Position numbers and translations under genes: made by a program
Source of the DNA: Caprimulgus europaeus
Taxonomy: Eukaryota; Chordata; Aves; Caprimulgiformes; Caprimulgidae
NCBI GenBank assembly: GCA_907165065.1
Contig: OU015527.1
Location: 24,627,686 to 24,691,685 of the forward strand
Direction: 5' to 3'
DNA length: 64,000 bases
Notes under the pieces: model-generated
The model's input: the letters and a program-made list of their open reading frames with translations, nothing else
What the model was told of the DNA's origin: nothing
The model's database searches: none
Shown here: positions 24,744-36,434 of the stretch, in pieces
Layout of the letters: each line of letters opens with the position of its first letter
How positions within the stretch are numbered: position 1 is the first letter of the stretch

Positions 24744-27700
24744 CTATTTATTTTCTGCCTGAAAGTATTGTTTGATCACTGACACCAACATTTCAGTATA
24801 CATTATGATATGTGTATCAGGCAGTATGTTTTTTCCTCTTCCATGTATTTTAAGGTCAGAAAGAACCACTACTGTTAGTTGCTTTGTTCCTATTGTATCT
24901 CCGTCTCATTCAGTAAACTCTCTGTAAGACCCACCCTAAGCTATAGCACAACTAGTCTTGATTTAAGTCTATGCACGGTACTTCCATAAGACCTCTAGAA
25001 GTTAGTAGCCATGACTGTTTATCATCTGCACCTTGTTTCTTCTGTGTCTGTCTCACAGTGCTTTGTGTTAGTATTTCTACTGGATGTACTATGATTTGCA
25101 AGAATGCAATATAAACTCATAAAGTGAGTTTTCATCAATAAGCTAAAAGTTCCCAAAACACACAGGGTCTGACTACAGAGGTATAATAAAAATTAGTTTT
25201 ATTTAATCCTACTAAAGCTTCGATGCTTTGTGACATATAAATAGTATGACTTACTCCTGACATGTATACTGTAGATTTTCCTTTGGGTACTGGATGCATT
25301 TTCTAAGAATGTACTAATAATTCTACTAGTTTCTGGATCTTTAGGAAAAAAAGAACTTTTTCAACTTCCTCCTGGATTTTCAAAGAAAATAAATAACACA
25401 GATAACATAATATACATAAAATTAAAATTAAATTAAATTGTTTGGGTTTTTGTTTTCTTTAAGAAATAACCTTGTTATTTACTTTGTTTAAAATTACTTT
25501 TACTGTTGAATTCCTCTTGCATTAACCATGATGATTATTGAAGTTCATTTCATAACCTAACACTGGGAAAATGACTGCCTACTCTCCTGCTGGACATACA
25601 GACTCTGAGATTTCGGAACAGAATTCCCACTCTCTGGTGACATTTTATTATCAAAAGAGCCAGTAATTCAAAACAATATATTCAGAGAAAGTTCAGATTA
25701 TTTTTAGTAACAGACTGAAAACACTTCATGATTATTTTAGTTATCCCAAAGGAAATCTTTAATGTTAATAAGTAACATTTAAGATAACTTTTCTTCCCAT
25801 CTCCAGCTTAGGCAAAAATATGGTAACATCTAGACAACCTTCTGTAAAATAGGTATTTTGAATAAAAAGGATGGAAGAAATATACACAAATGTGACTTTT
25901 TAAAGCCATTTTAATCTTATCTGAAATTATAAGCACTAAAAATCATGACTGCATGTGTATTGCAAAACATCACCAAAGGTCTGAGTTATAGTCGTTTGTA
26001 AATCCTAAATGCTTAAGCTCTTCTCTGAGATGTCTGCATTTGTAAAAAAGACTTATACATTTTCTCTTTAATATTATTAAGCTTAATATTATTATTATGT
26101 TTAGATTTCTGAAGCACATGCTACATTTTAATACCAGCCTCACATATTTTCTGCTAGGAAATTCTACATCTACAATTGCAATTATTTAAGGTATGACAAA
26201 TGAGTCGTGTTGTGTAATTTACATACCACAAACACAAATGTGTTTATTTCTAGCTTTATCGGTAGGTAACAGCTAAGAATATACTGAGGCATTCTGTTCT
26301 GCAGGCAGGATATTCTCCTGGTCAGCGTGTTAGTTCCAGAAATAGGCTTATTATGTATCCTCAGCCACAATTTGAGTTAACATTCAAGGCCTTTAGTTTC
26401 TAGGCTGCCAAAGGCCAAACTCATTGGTGAGATACATTACCCACACCTCAGGGGTAGAAAAAAGCCAGCTGTCACTTGTCAAAGAATCAGCACTAATGCT
26501 ATGGTACTTGATGTCCCACCATCTTAGCTGCAGGCAAAGTGGCTGTTATGAAAGCACAGTCATGGATAAATGTGATGGAAAATAGGTAAGGATATGAGGG
26601 GTTTAAATAAGTAAGATCACGTACAATTAGTAGCAAATTGTGCTGGCAATGGCTTTTTTAAGAAAGCGTTTAAAGCAACAGTGACCTTCATTTTTCCTTA
26701 CTGAATTACAAAGTGTGGCACTCAGAGATTTCTCTGTTTCATATCTCTATAAAATGTACAGCTTACCTTTTGCAAGTCAACACTCTTGTTTAGTTCGAAG
26801 TTCATTTGTACTCATTTAGCTTGTGTTTTTCTGAGGTTTGGGAAATATATTTTTCAGTCAATTGCAGGCAATGAAACAAGGCCACACTACCCTGAAAGTA
26901 GACATTTTTTAACAGTTTTTACAATTAATCAGATCCAGCAGATTAGCAGCCACAGGAGTTACAACAATTGCACTGTGCTCTATTGGCATTATGAGAAAAG
27001 ATTTTCAATGAGTGCCTCTTCAAATTCAGCTCCATTTGTGCTCCACATTAATAATGACTTCAATTGACTGAAACTAGCAAAATATATCCAATTAAGTGTC
27101 ATTACATGACTTCAGTTAAATGCCCGCTTTGAAAAGTCTCTCAGAAGATATTAAGTTTCAGTCAGTTTATTGCAACATGCTGTGACTGAATGTTAAATTC
27201 TTAAAGATGTACTGTCATTCTAAAGCAGTAGCCTGTGCAGTTGCAGATTAATCACTAGATTTTAGATTCTATGGTGTTTCCTTGGAAATTAAGAAAGTTA
27301 GTGTGAGCATAAAATTGCCAGAGAACAAAAGAAAAAAAATTGTTGAAAATAAATTAATTATACTGCAGTCTTTCTGTATCACAGCTTCAGGGTAAGGCTA
27401 CGTGAAACCAAGCAAAAACTTTATTTTTTAACTTAAGCATAGTCATACATCTCCTGACTTCACAATGTACAGAAAGAAGCACACAGTGTAACACAAGATG
27501 AGACAACACATCCCAACATAACACACTTTTGTCTGAACAATAGTTAAATATTTGCTTAATCCTATATTCTACCACAGAAAAATACAAATTCAATATTCTG
27601 AGGGTGTTAATGGCTCAAAACTCAAAAAAATGGCAGGGCACTTAAAAAAAAAAAGAAAAAATAACAATATACAGTAAAACTGGAAAGTGGTGTGTCTGAA

Positions 27701-29742
27701 CAAAATTGAGAGGCAATTACATTATAAAGCAAGTCAACAGTTAATGTTTTCTAATTAAAAAGCACAGATGAGCAGGTATATTTTTTATCATTCTGTTAGA
27801 CATTTTAATAAATTAACAAAATTAGTAGTTTCAATATGTGTGATTCTAGGAAAGAGGAATAAACATAAACAGCAACATGACAATGAACAGCCTAGGAATT
27901 AGGGAAAAAGAAACTAAAATTACTCCATGATCTTACTGATGGCAGTCAATGTTAGAGCATAGTCTTCTATTCTTTCTGTATTGTTTTTCTTTTTTTCTTT
28001 TACAGAGGTACAAGCTAAGTGTCAAGGAGCTTTAAATCAAAGAATAGAAAGGAAAGGAAAACAGATGAGTTTACATGTTTTTATATTTAACATCAGGGAC
28101 AACTGTACTCATCTACTCCTCGAGCCATTCTTTGGATATAGTTGTCAAATTGGAGCTTAGTCTTTGCAATGGAGTTTGATGGAAAACAATAAAAACACTT
28201 TAATTTTGGGAGGAAGAAAATAAATAATAAAATAATAATAATTAAAAAAAATCAGATAGACAGTCGATGAGGAATTAAACATCTGACAAAAGGGAAGCAT
28301 CAGTTTTCAAAGACCTTTAAAGAGAAGGCCAAATATGCTTTGCAGTTGGTTCAGTTCCTGCCAAAGGAACCGTAGAGTTTTCCCCTAAAGATGAAATATG
28401 GTGTATTACAATTTGCTAAAATACGCAATTAAACTTGATGTGTTTAGAGTAGCAGATGGCTGTGCCTCCAAGTGTTCTCCCCTTGGGTTTCCAAATAGCA
28501 GAGGAAGCAGAAGGGAGAAATACAAAAGACTTTATCAGTGTGCACTTATAGCTCTTAAATTATGAGCTTCATAATCAGTAATACATTGTTCTAGGTACAA
28601 ATTTTCTGAATTTCTTGTATTTGTAAACAATTTTAAAAAAATTATTTTAATTATCTACTTAATATTTAAAGGGTGTCAGACATGTTGGTTTTGCAAACAT
28701 TTTCTTCTTTATTTTGGATTTCTCCATCAGTATCTTTACGTTTGAGGAAGAGCTGTAGATTTTCTGTGGACCTACATTAATGAAAAAACATTGCTGTCTG
28801 ATTACTTTGTAGCGCTTTTGTAGGTAAATATATCAACAGTCCTTCATGGTTGTCCTGGCTTCCAATTGATTTCTTACTGACATCAAAAGTGACCTTTAAG
28901 ACACCAAATGGTTTGGTTCTTCATTTCCCCAGAAAATGCCACTTTCCCAGCTTGATGCCTCATCAGTTGCAATCAGATTAGTCACTCTTTCTGTTCTGTT
29001 TCACAGAAAGACAGACTCCTTAATTCCAGAACTCACCCTGTTTTGCCTAGAATAAGAGGGTTTTGCAGACCACCTGGGCTGCTCTTTTCCTGAAGTGAAT
29101 GTGAGCATTGTGAGTGAAGATGACTTGGACTGTCAGCTATTGAATGGGGAGCAGAAAGGATTAAATCACTGACAATTAGGTTATTTGCTTTGTGCTGTCA
29201 GGTGTTTCTTCAGCAACATATCACTCCAGATCCTGAGATTCTTTCCAGCTCATATTACTGTACAATTCTGTAATGTTACTTCATTGACAATTCCAGATGG
29301 GTGATCTTCTACAGCAGAATAAATACACAAAGTGCTACAATTTGGTCTGCCAGGCTTTGGAAAGTGTGAAATCCTACACTTTCAACAGTCCAAGAAGGCA
29401 GTGCTCACAGTTTGTGGTATTCTGTATTTGCAGCTACATGTAACTGCATGATATATTCCAGATCAATTATCCTGAAGGGTGGCTATGTTCCTCTCACTGG
29501 GTACCTGGTCACTCTCATCTTCACTGCACCTCATCTCCAGAAGTGATCCTGGGATTTGTAAAAGGAAGAGGTGGCTACAAAGGGAAATACCAAGGTAATC
29601 AGTTTGGGGAAAGGAAGTTCTCCAGCTGTGCATGTCAGTTCAGCTTGGTTTATCATCTTTTACAAATGTAAACCCAGATTTGCAAAGGCAGATACATCTC
29701 TAACAGAGGCTTTTACTTACTACAGTCTGGGTGGATCTTAAA
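24744..29742. other. AT-rich non-coding stretch, no gene seen
   Basis: About 5 kb with no recognised gene or transposon. The sub-region 26640-27240 is repeat-free and dense in AT-rich transcription-factor-like words (see findings), but nothing demonstrates function. An open frame at 26786-27067 (93 codons) has no recognisable domain. Confidence 0.45.
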
Positions 29743-29745
29743 GAA

Positions 29746-30213
29746 CCATAGAATCATAGAATGGTTTGGGCTGCAAGGGAACTTAAAGATCATCTAGTTC
29801 CAACCTCCCTACCATCAGCAGGGACACCTTCCACTACACTAGATTGCTCAAAGCCTCATCCAGCGTGGTCTTAAACACTTCCAGGGAGAGGACATCCACA
29901 GCTTCTTTGGGCAAGCTGGTCCAGTGCCTCACCACCCTCACAGTGAAAAATTTCTTTCTAACGTCCAATCTAAACCTCCCCTCTTTCAGCTTAAAGCCAT
30001 TTCCCCTTGTTCTGTCATTAACTGCCCTTATGAAAAGTCATTCCGCAGCTTTTTTGTAGGCCCCCTTCAGGTGTTGGAAGGCTTCTATAAGTTCTCCCCA
30101 GAGCTGTCTCTTCTCCAAGCTGAACAGCCTCAACTCTTTCAGCCTGTCCTCATAGGAGAGGTTCTCAAGCCCTCGGATCACCCTTGTGGCCCTCCTCTGG
30201 CCCTCCTCTGACA
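29746..30213 (-). mobile_element. CR1 LINE 3' end, 5'-truncated, reverse orientation
   Basis: The plus strand starts with the reverse-complemented CR1 tail CATAGAATCATAGAATGG and continues GATCATCTAGTTCCAACC, GGGACACCTTCCACTA, CAGTGCCTCACCACCCTCAC and CATAGGAGAGGTTCTCAAGC up to CCTCTGGCCCTCCTCTGACA. This is the classic bird CR1 3' region of about 470 bp. It runs in the opposite orientation to, and aligns closely with, the copy ending at 50820. The plus-strand frames at 29844-30211 are antisense to the element and not genes. Confidence 0.96.
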
Positions 30214-32941
30214 TCTTCTAACATAATGAAAATGGAGTTTGGGAATATTATCCCATCTGTACAGGCAGATGTAAAAGCATTTATACAGCTGTGTTTAGCC
30301 TGGATATCAAATGTCATATGGGATTTAGGTCTTAATTTCCTGAGTTTCATGACCTATTAGTTGACATGTCCTGAAATTCACTGTGAGTGCCTGAATCTTA
30401 TTTCAAACATATCTGTGGAAAAAGACATAAAAGTCTTCCACAACAGCATCCCTTACTGATTCTCAGTTCTAGAGCTTTGATATGAGAATTCCCCCTTACA
30501 AATCCTTTAACAAAGTCAAAAAGAAAGAATGTGTCACTGCCACCCCAGACAGTACCCTGCTTACACTGTCAGCTGTGCTAAGTCTTTGGCCATTCAGGCT
30601 TGCACACTTCGGAGATCATGATTGTTTGTCTCCGCCATCACTTTGATACTTCCTTGACCAGCAGCTAAACAGAAGCTCCCAATCCTGCTTGTTTAAAGAT
30701 TGCCTTATGCTGACAATATATGGTGCAAGTGCCTGGGGTCAACTGACCACATTCCAATTTATTCTGGGAGGATATATGACTGGTTCAAGAATGCCACAGA
30801 AAGTTATCAGTGTGAAATTGTATCTGAGGAAGTGAAGGAGAAAAGATGTGTCTCTTGGAATAATTTCAGCTAGAATAATCAATTCCAAGGTTTACAGGAC
30901 TTAATAAGGATTTAATAGGGCCTCTCTATTGTTGCATCTTTAAAAGGTTAGTAAAAGAAGTTAAGCTGGACAAATCTCTCAAAGCTCTGAGTCTGTAGTG
31001 CATTAACCCTTGTATATTCCACCTGTTTTCAGTATGTATTATCCTTGTACAATTCATGGTCTCTCCTACCAATGAGCACACTTGTGAAAATGATAAGAAC
31101 CCAATGTATAAGAGTTTGTCCAAACTCAGTATACATCTAGATCATACTATATAAAATATTAAAAACAATTGAAAAAATAACATTAAAAAACAGATCACCT
31201 AATCTTCCTGGTCCCAAACTTATAGTTATTTAATTAATCTCCCTACTGGAAGACATCTAGCCTCACTGATTGATTCAGAGACAATCACAGTACTCTTCTT
31301 CTTGGTGGGAAAAAAAAAAAATACTGCAAGATAAGGACTGAATTGTTCTCCTTACAGCTTTGAGTAAGGAAAGCACCCTTATTAGGAAAAATACTGAAAC
31401 ACACTAAGTGTCTCCGGATCCAGGTCTGTGTGTCATTCTACCAAATGCTTTGCCTTCAGTAAAGTACCCAAATCATATGCTGCAGCATCATTTCTTCTGT
31501 ACCCCTCCAGTATGAAAAGCACTTTGGGCAATGTCAGGTGTGGAGGGTTATTTTGTGGTTTTGGTTTGTTTAGGGGGCTTTTTGTCAGTAATTGCCTTTT
31601 AATGTAGAGAAACTGCAGTATTTTTGTTTCCTCCTTTTTAATTAAGAAAAGGTACACAATTCTTATTTATGAGTGTTATGTTTTTCTGTAATAATCAGTT
31701 GTTCTTTCTTGGAAAGGTGGTTGCCTGTATGTTCTCTTCTGCTCTTTATGTACTGAACTGACTTTTCTGCAGGAAATATTTACCTTAAAAAAGGTTATAA
31801 TTATAAGTCATCACAGTTATTTTGTTTCTCCCTGTAGCTGTAACCAGAATTTCAGGTCTGTTGAACACAAACACAGCAAAAAAACTGCAAATCAAACCAA
31901 ACCAACCAACCAACCAAAAAAAAAACCCAAACCCTCAAAACAACAATAATAACCACAACAAAAAAGAATGACCAAAAAGTGTGTATGTTTGAAAATTCAA
32001 AAGGTCAACTTGCTCAGAGCAAGCCTGTCTTATTGAATAGTCCCCCTGAAAAAAATAAAGAATATATAATCTAAAATGGTATTTTATGCTGTGCACCAAA
32101 ATAACAAACTATACACATATAGTCAATGTGAAACTGGGATAGCAGTAATGGAACAAAGGAATAAGAAGTATGATCTTACATTCCAAGTGGAGTTGTTAAT
32201 GTAAGATGTTTGTTGTTTTTTTTTTTTCTTTTAAAGAAAACATTTCGGTCTGCAATGGTGACACAAGTCTGAAGACTTAGGGAGGTGTTGGTAACATCAA
32301 CATGGAATAAGAAAGTTTTGTTTGCCAAAAGAAGTAATTAAACAAATTAGCTAGATATTGTGTTCATACCAACGACGTTTTCAAAAGCTTAGAAAATGTT
32401 GTATCTTTTTAACTTGACTCATTTGCAACCACAAACAAATACTAAGAAATACAATAATGCTAATCTGGTAAGGTAATTACACACAGGCAAAACTTGGTGT
32501 AAGATATTTCACTGATTTAAATTGTTTTCTTATGTTCTTGAGTATTTTCTATGTGCACCCCTAAATTCAACTCTTCTTGATATGGCAATGTACTCATTCA
32601 CAGCCAATTTAAGAGAAAATGAGCTTTGAGAATATTGTCCTTAAGTGAACCTGAACTAGAAACAGATTTATACTTTCAGAAAATATGTTAGAGTATTAAG
32701 CCCTTGTGGGAAACTCCTTGCTTTTCATTCTCAAAGACTAAGATGAAATTCACTTCCTTAGAACTCTTTACCTACATCTAGCCTGGCTGGGTAACCAGGA
32801 GAAAGTTCTGCATGCACTGAACTCAACAGCATGTCTGTCTACCTTTATACAAGTAATTAATTCATAGCAAATCACTGCTTCATCACAATTGAGAAAAACA
32901 GAACTTTTATGTCTGACATCACATCTAGTTTCTAGTTATGT
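30214..32941. other. AT-rich non-coding stretch, no gene seen
   Basis: No gene recognised. It holds short A runs (about 31308-31321), an (AACC)n patch at 31893-31915 followed by A-rich sequence, and a T run near 32216-32228. Confidence 0.5.
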
Positions 32942-33562
32942 GTGTTAAAAAAGCCTTTGGTAAGAGGAAAAAGAAGAAAGAACATTAATGTAAAGGGGAC
33001 TCATTTTCGAAACTGCCTCATAAACACCTGGGCTAAAGAGCATAGCTTTGAGTGGGTGTACCATATTCTCTGTCATGCACCAGCCTCTGGAAAAGTTAAA
33101 AGACACAATGGACTGCTGAAAACTGCACTAATAGCAATGGGTGGTGGGACATTCAAACACTGAGATACACGTTTAGCAGAGGTTACCTGGCCGGTTAACA
33201 CTAGGGGATCCACAAATCGAGCTGATCCTGCCCACTCAGAACTTCTACGTACTGTAGAAGAGGACAAAGTCTCTGTAGTTCATATGAAGAACATGTCAGG
33301 GAAGATGGTCTGGCTTAGTCCTGTCACAGGCAAAGGCAAACCCGTTCATGGGGTTGCTTTTGCCCAAGGAACAGGGTGCACTTGGTGGGTAATGCAGAAG
33401 GATGGGGAAGTCTGTTGTGTACCTCAAGGCGATTTGACTTTTGTTGAGAATAGTCTACAATTTGAACAGTATAGTTTTAATATATATTTTATATATATAT
33501 ATATATTGCATGTCATTGCTACTGTGGTTGCTATACACCATGTCAAGGGAATTACAGTATGA
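32942..33562 (+). pseudogene. ERVL integrase (pol C-terminus) remnant
   Basis: One reading frame runs from 32942 to 33562 (about 207 codons) with a single in-frame stop, TGA at 33161-33163, and no frameshift. Recognisable ERVL-type integrase begins at about 32990 with GTHFRNCLINTWAKEH and continues through SGKVKRHNGLLKTALIAMGG to the C-terminal DNA-binding domain. The words GKGKPVHGVAFAQGTGCTWW and MQKDGEVCCVPQGDL mark that domain. After about 33470 the frame runs into AT-rich flank. The core is broken: the first part of the catalytic domain is missing, the residues before GTHF read N-V-K where family members carry an acidic residue, and the position of the third acidic residue of the DDE triad reads Lys. 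No gag, protease, reverse transcriptase or LTR adjoins it. It is a decayed fragment, not a working integrase. Confidence 0.88.
33479..33507. repeat. (TA)n-rich tract
   Basis: AT dinucleotide tract interrupted by TTTT, lying between the integrase remnant and the CR1 fragment. It may mark the junction at which two insertions meet. Confidence 0.8.
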
Positions 33563-33675
33563 ATTGCCCACTGTAAGAGAAGATCAGGTTGAATTGCCCA
33601 CTATAGAAGAAGATCAGGTTCAGGACCACCTAAGGAACCTGAAGGTGCACAAGTCCATTAGACCTGATGTATTGT
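33545..33675 (+). mobile_element. CR1 LINE ORF2 fragment with 30-bp tandem duplication
   Basis: Translation gives ELPTIEEDQVQDHLRNLKVH and then KSIRPDV, the conserved N-terminal part of the CR1 reverse-transcriptase domain. A 30-bp segment encoding ELPT-EDQV is present twice in tandem, at 33561-33590 and 33591-33620, differing at a few bases. No other CR1 sequence is joined on either side. It is an internal scrap rather than the usual 3' end, so it was probably separated from its tail by later deletion. Confidence 0.78.
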
Positions 33676-34890
33676 ATCACTAATGGGCAAAGACACATAA
33701 TGTGAATTTTTATATTTGTTATGTAATTGAACTCACACGGGCTGACCTGTAGCACAATACAGACACCAAATGAAGAAACAGTTGTCCCAGGCACTTATGT
33801 GAAAGTTTTAATTCCAACAAATTCAGGTGAGGGCAAGACTTCCTTGCATGCTTTCCTAAATCTCTGTGTTCTCAAAAAATGTAGGCTGTATGGTACATAT
33901 TTTTCATAATTTCTAAAGTCTTACCTATTGATTATAAAGATGGTATCTTACTAAATAGATATTAAAAAAATAGTCCATTTATGTTCTCTGTTACAAAAAA
34001 GTCACATGCATCTTTTATCCCTGTATGTTAGACAAGAGTTTATAAAGCCCACCCTACTGTACTCACAGGTACTCAAAGACAAATACTGCATGAAGTTGTA
34101 CAGAGATTTTGTGACCATCCAGCTGACATTACATTTACAGCTTATTTGAACAAGCTAGCTTGTGTGAACTGTGAATTATTATGTAATCTAAATCCCTGCT
34201 ATTCATCCATGCATACCTAACTCCTACACCTTCACCATCACTGTATCAAGGAAACCCATTTTTGAATCTCCATTTAGTTGAGCTACCTTTTCACATACGG
34301 ACTCTAAAAGGAAGTTTGCAAGTCAGGTTTTCTGGCCATTCTCCCAGAAAAAGCTAATATAGAAAGAGGAATTGCAGCCAGTAGAAAATCCATTCACTTT
34401 AAATGTAACTGTAAGAATCAGAGAAGAAAAAAAATAGGTGTATTTGTCAATTAAAATTATGTTTCCACAAAGCCACAAAACCATAAAAAATATTTCTATT
34501 TCTTTTATCTTCAGCACACACAAAAGTAATCTATTTTATTAGAACTTGCTAACAGTACATCCAGTGTGAAAAACACATTCAAAGGTGAAAAAAGAAAGAA
34601 AAAAAATAAGGTGTCTATCAAATATAAATTGCTCATTAGAAAGCCTTAGGCTCTAATGTGGCACAGCTGGTTCAACAATAATTTGCACACTTCTCTTTAC
34701 TTCATCAGTGAAAATATGTGAGATTTCATCTTTCTCAACTGCTGAACTTACCTTGTTCTTGCCAATAAACATAAACCCAAGACAGCATCTTCTTCCCTGA
34801 CTGTTGGCAATGCAATTCCTGATACAGAGAATTCAGTGTAATATAGAAGGCAGCTGGAGGACACCTTTTTGGAGTTAGTAGTTTTTGTGC
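33676..34890. other. AT-rich non-coding stretch, no gene seen
   Basis: No gene recognised. The open frame 33727-33909 shows no domain. The flanks of the integrase and CR1 scraps show no identifiable LTR. Confidence 0.45.
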
Positions 34891-35020
34891 ACTACTACAA
34901 ATAAAATATGTGCAGTGTGCATAGGAATTAGTTCATTTTTTTCCAGACTATAGTCTGGCCCCCAACAGTGTCTGAGGGACAGTGAACCGGCCCCCTGTTT
35001 AAAAAGTTTGAGGACCCCTG
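34891..35020 (-). mobile_element. hAT (Charlie-type) DNA transposon terminal fragment
   Basis: On the minus strand it begins CAGGGGTCCTCAAACTTTTT (35020 downward) and continues AAACAGGGGGCCGGTTCACT, GTCCCTCAGACACTG and GGGGGCCAGACTATAG, then CCTATGCACACTGCACATAT further in. The CAGGGGTCC terminus and following block match the terminal inverted repeat and sub-terminal region of non-autonomous hAT/Charlie elements known from mammals, as I recall the consensus. The opposite terminus is absent, so this is a truncated copy. The bases after the end (TGCTATAC, 35021-35028) would be one copy of an 8-bp hAT target duplication, but its partner is lost. Confidence 0.75.
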
Positions 35021-35028
35021 TGCTATAC

Positions 35029-36397
35029 AAACACATGACAAAATGAGTTATATGCAGATTTCCAAGATTAACTTAGAACATTTTGGTCTTTTAGCTTTTA
35101 ACCTAGAATATTAACAATTTTTAATTGAGTTCTTATGCGTGAATAATCTATACTGCTTGTTCAGTGTAAAGACATAGTGGAAAAAAAAATGTAACCTGGA
35201 CACAGAAATATTACTTTTACTGGTATGTTTTATGAACAGATGCTCAGAAGAAAATTCAGTTCCTGGAATAAAATCTTTATTCAGCCAGAATCTAAATATA
35301 AACCAACCTGAACAGATCTCCCACATCCTAACTCTTCAAAAGGCTAAATATGAGAAAAACCCTTATCAGTTATGTTCTTTGAATAGCTAAATTACATAGG
35401 ATTTTTTTATTTTATTTTTTTTTTTTTAAGAAATAGCTATGAAAAAATGGAATGATAGAATGACTGTTTTGAAAAGATGAGAAGATTTCCACATGGTAAA
35501 AGTGCACTAGATAAATATACAATGGAATAAGAAGGGAAAAGAGAAAAGAAAATCAACAAATTAAGTTATCAAAATCTGTGCCTGGATGTTTATGACCATT
35601 TGCACCAAGACTGACCATCCTGTTGTTCATCTCATACAGATCCAAAGGTACAGTGAGTTTCCTACAACAGTCAGATATTTCCATGTTAGGACTTTTGGTA
35701 TTCAGCTACATGTGAGACTACACATTGCAAAACAAAGGAAAACAGGGCCTGATATCCTTCTATGGCTTAAAAGACAGTGGTTACACCCTTTAAAAATTTT
35801 ATGACTCTCATTATCTGCTCTTTCTTCTGTGGCCAGTCTATAGAAAACTGTGCATTACATATGGGATCTGAAAAAGACAAAAGCATCTAAAACTGGCTTT
35901 TGTCATCAGTTTGTGACTGTAAATTTCAATTCCAATCTGTAATCATAGGTAATTTGAGTTTCATTAAAAGACTGCCTGTTTAACTGCCTTTCTTACGTGT
36001 GATCCAGGGTGTCTTTGCTCTTACTACATTTAAAATGATAGTGAAAATGAAGACAGACTCACTGATATTATCTGTCTCCCCATAAAGTCACTTGTTCAGG
36101 TTTCTTACTGAGCCTGGACTTTCACTCTGCTCCAACAGCTGGACTTTTACACTTTTCCCCAGCCACTGGCTGTGGACCTCACATTCCAGACTGAGCTGTG
36201 CCAGATCATTGCAGGAAGATGTGCGGTGGATTCATTCCCCATGATAAAGCAGATGAGGGCTTTATTAGCAATGTTGTAAACAACAGAGGACTTGAGGATA
36301 TATGAAGTGATACGCACAGTCAAGCTGGATAAGTACTGCAAAACACTTTAAAGGGACTCAGTGATAAAACTGAATTTGCTTCAACCATGCTCATTCC
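35029..36397. other. AT-rich non-coding stretch, no gene seen
   Basis: No gene or mobile element recognised. There is a T run at about 35402-35427. Confidence 0.5.
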
Positions 36398-36434
36398 ATT
36401 CACTCATTCAATTTTAACAATTGAATGAGTGAAT
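36398..36434. repeat. Perfect 16-bp inverted repeat (hairpin)
   Basis: Left arm ATTCACTCATTCAATT (36398-36413), 5-nt loop TTAAC (36414-36418), right arm AATTGAATGAGTGAAT (36419-36434). All 16 pairs match. The stem is too short for a typical animal microRNA precursor and has no T-run suggesting a terminator. Function is unknown. Confidence 0.9.

Noticed and set aside
29844..30211. Plus-strand open frames in the 29.7 kb region
   Set aside because: Antisense to a CR1 3' end; no coding meaning.
36398..36434. MicroRNA precursor
   Set aside because: A 16-bp stem with a 5-nt loop is too short for a typical animal pre-miRNA and the flanks do not extend the pairing.
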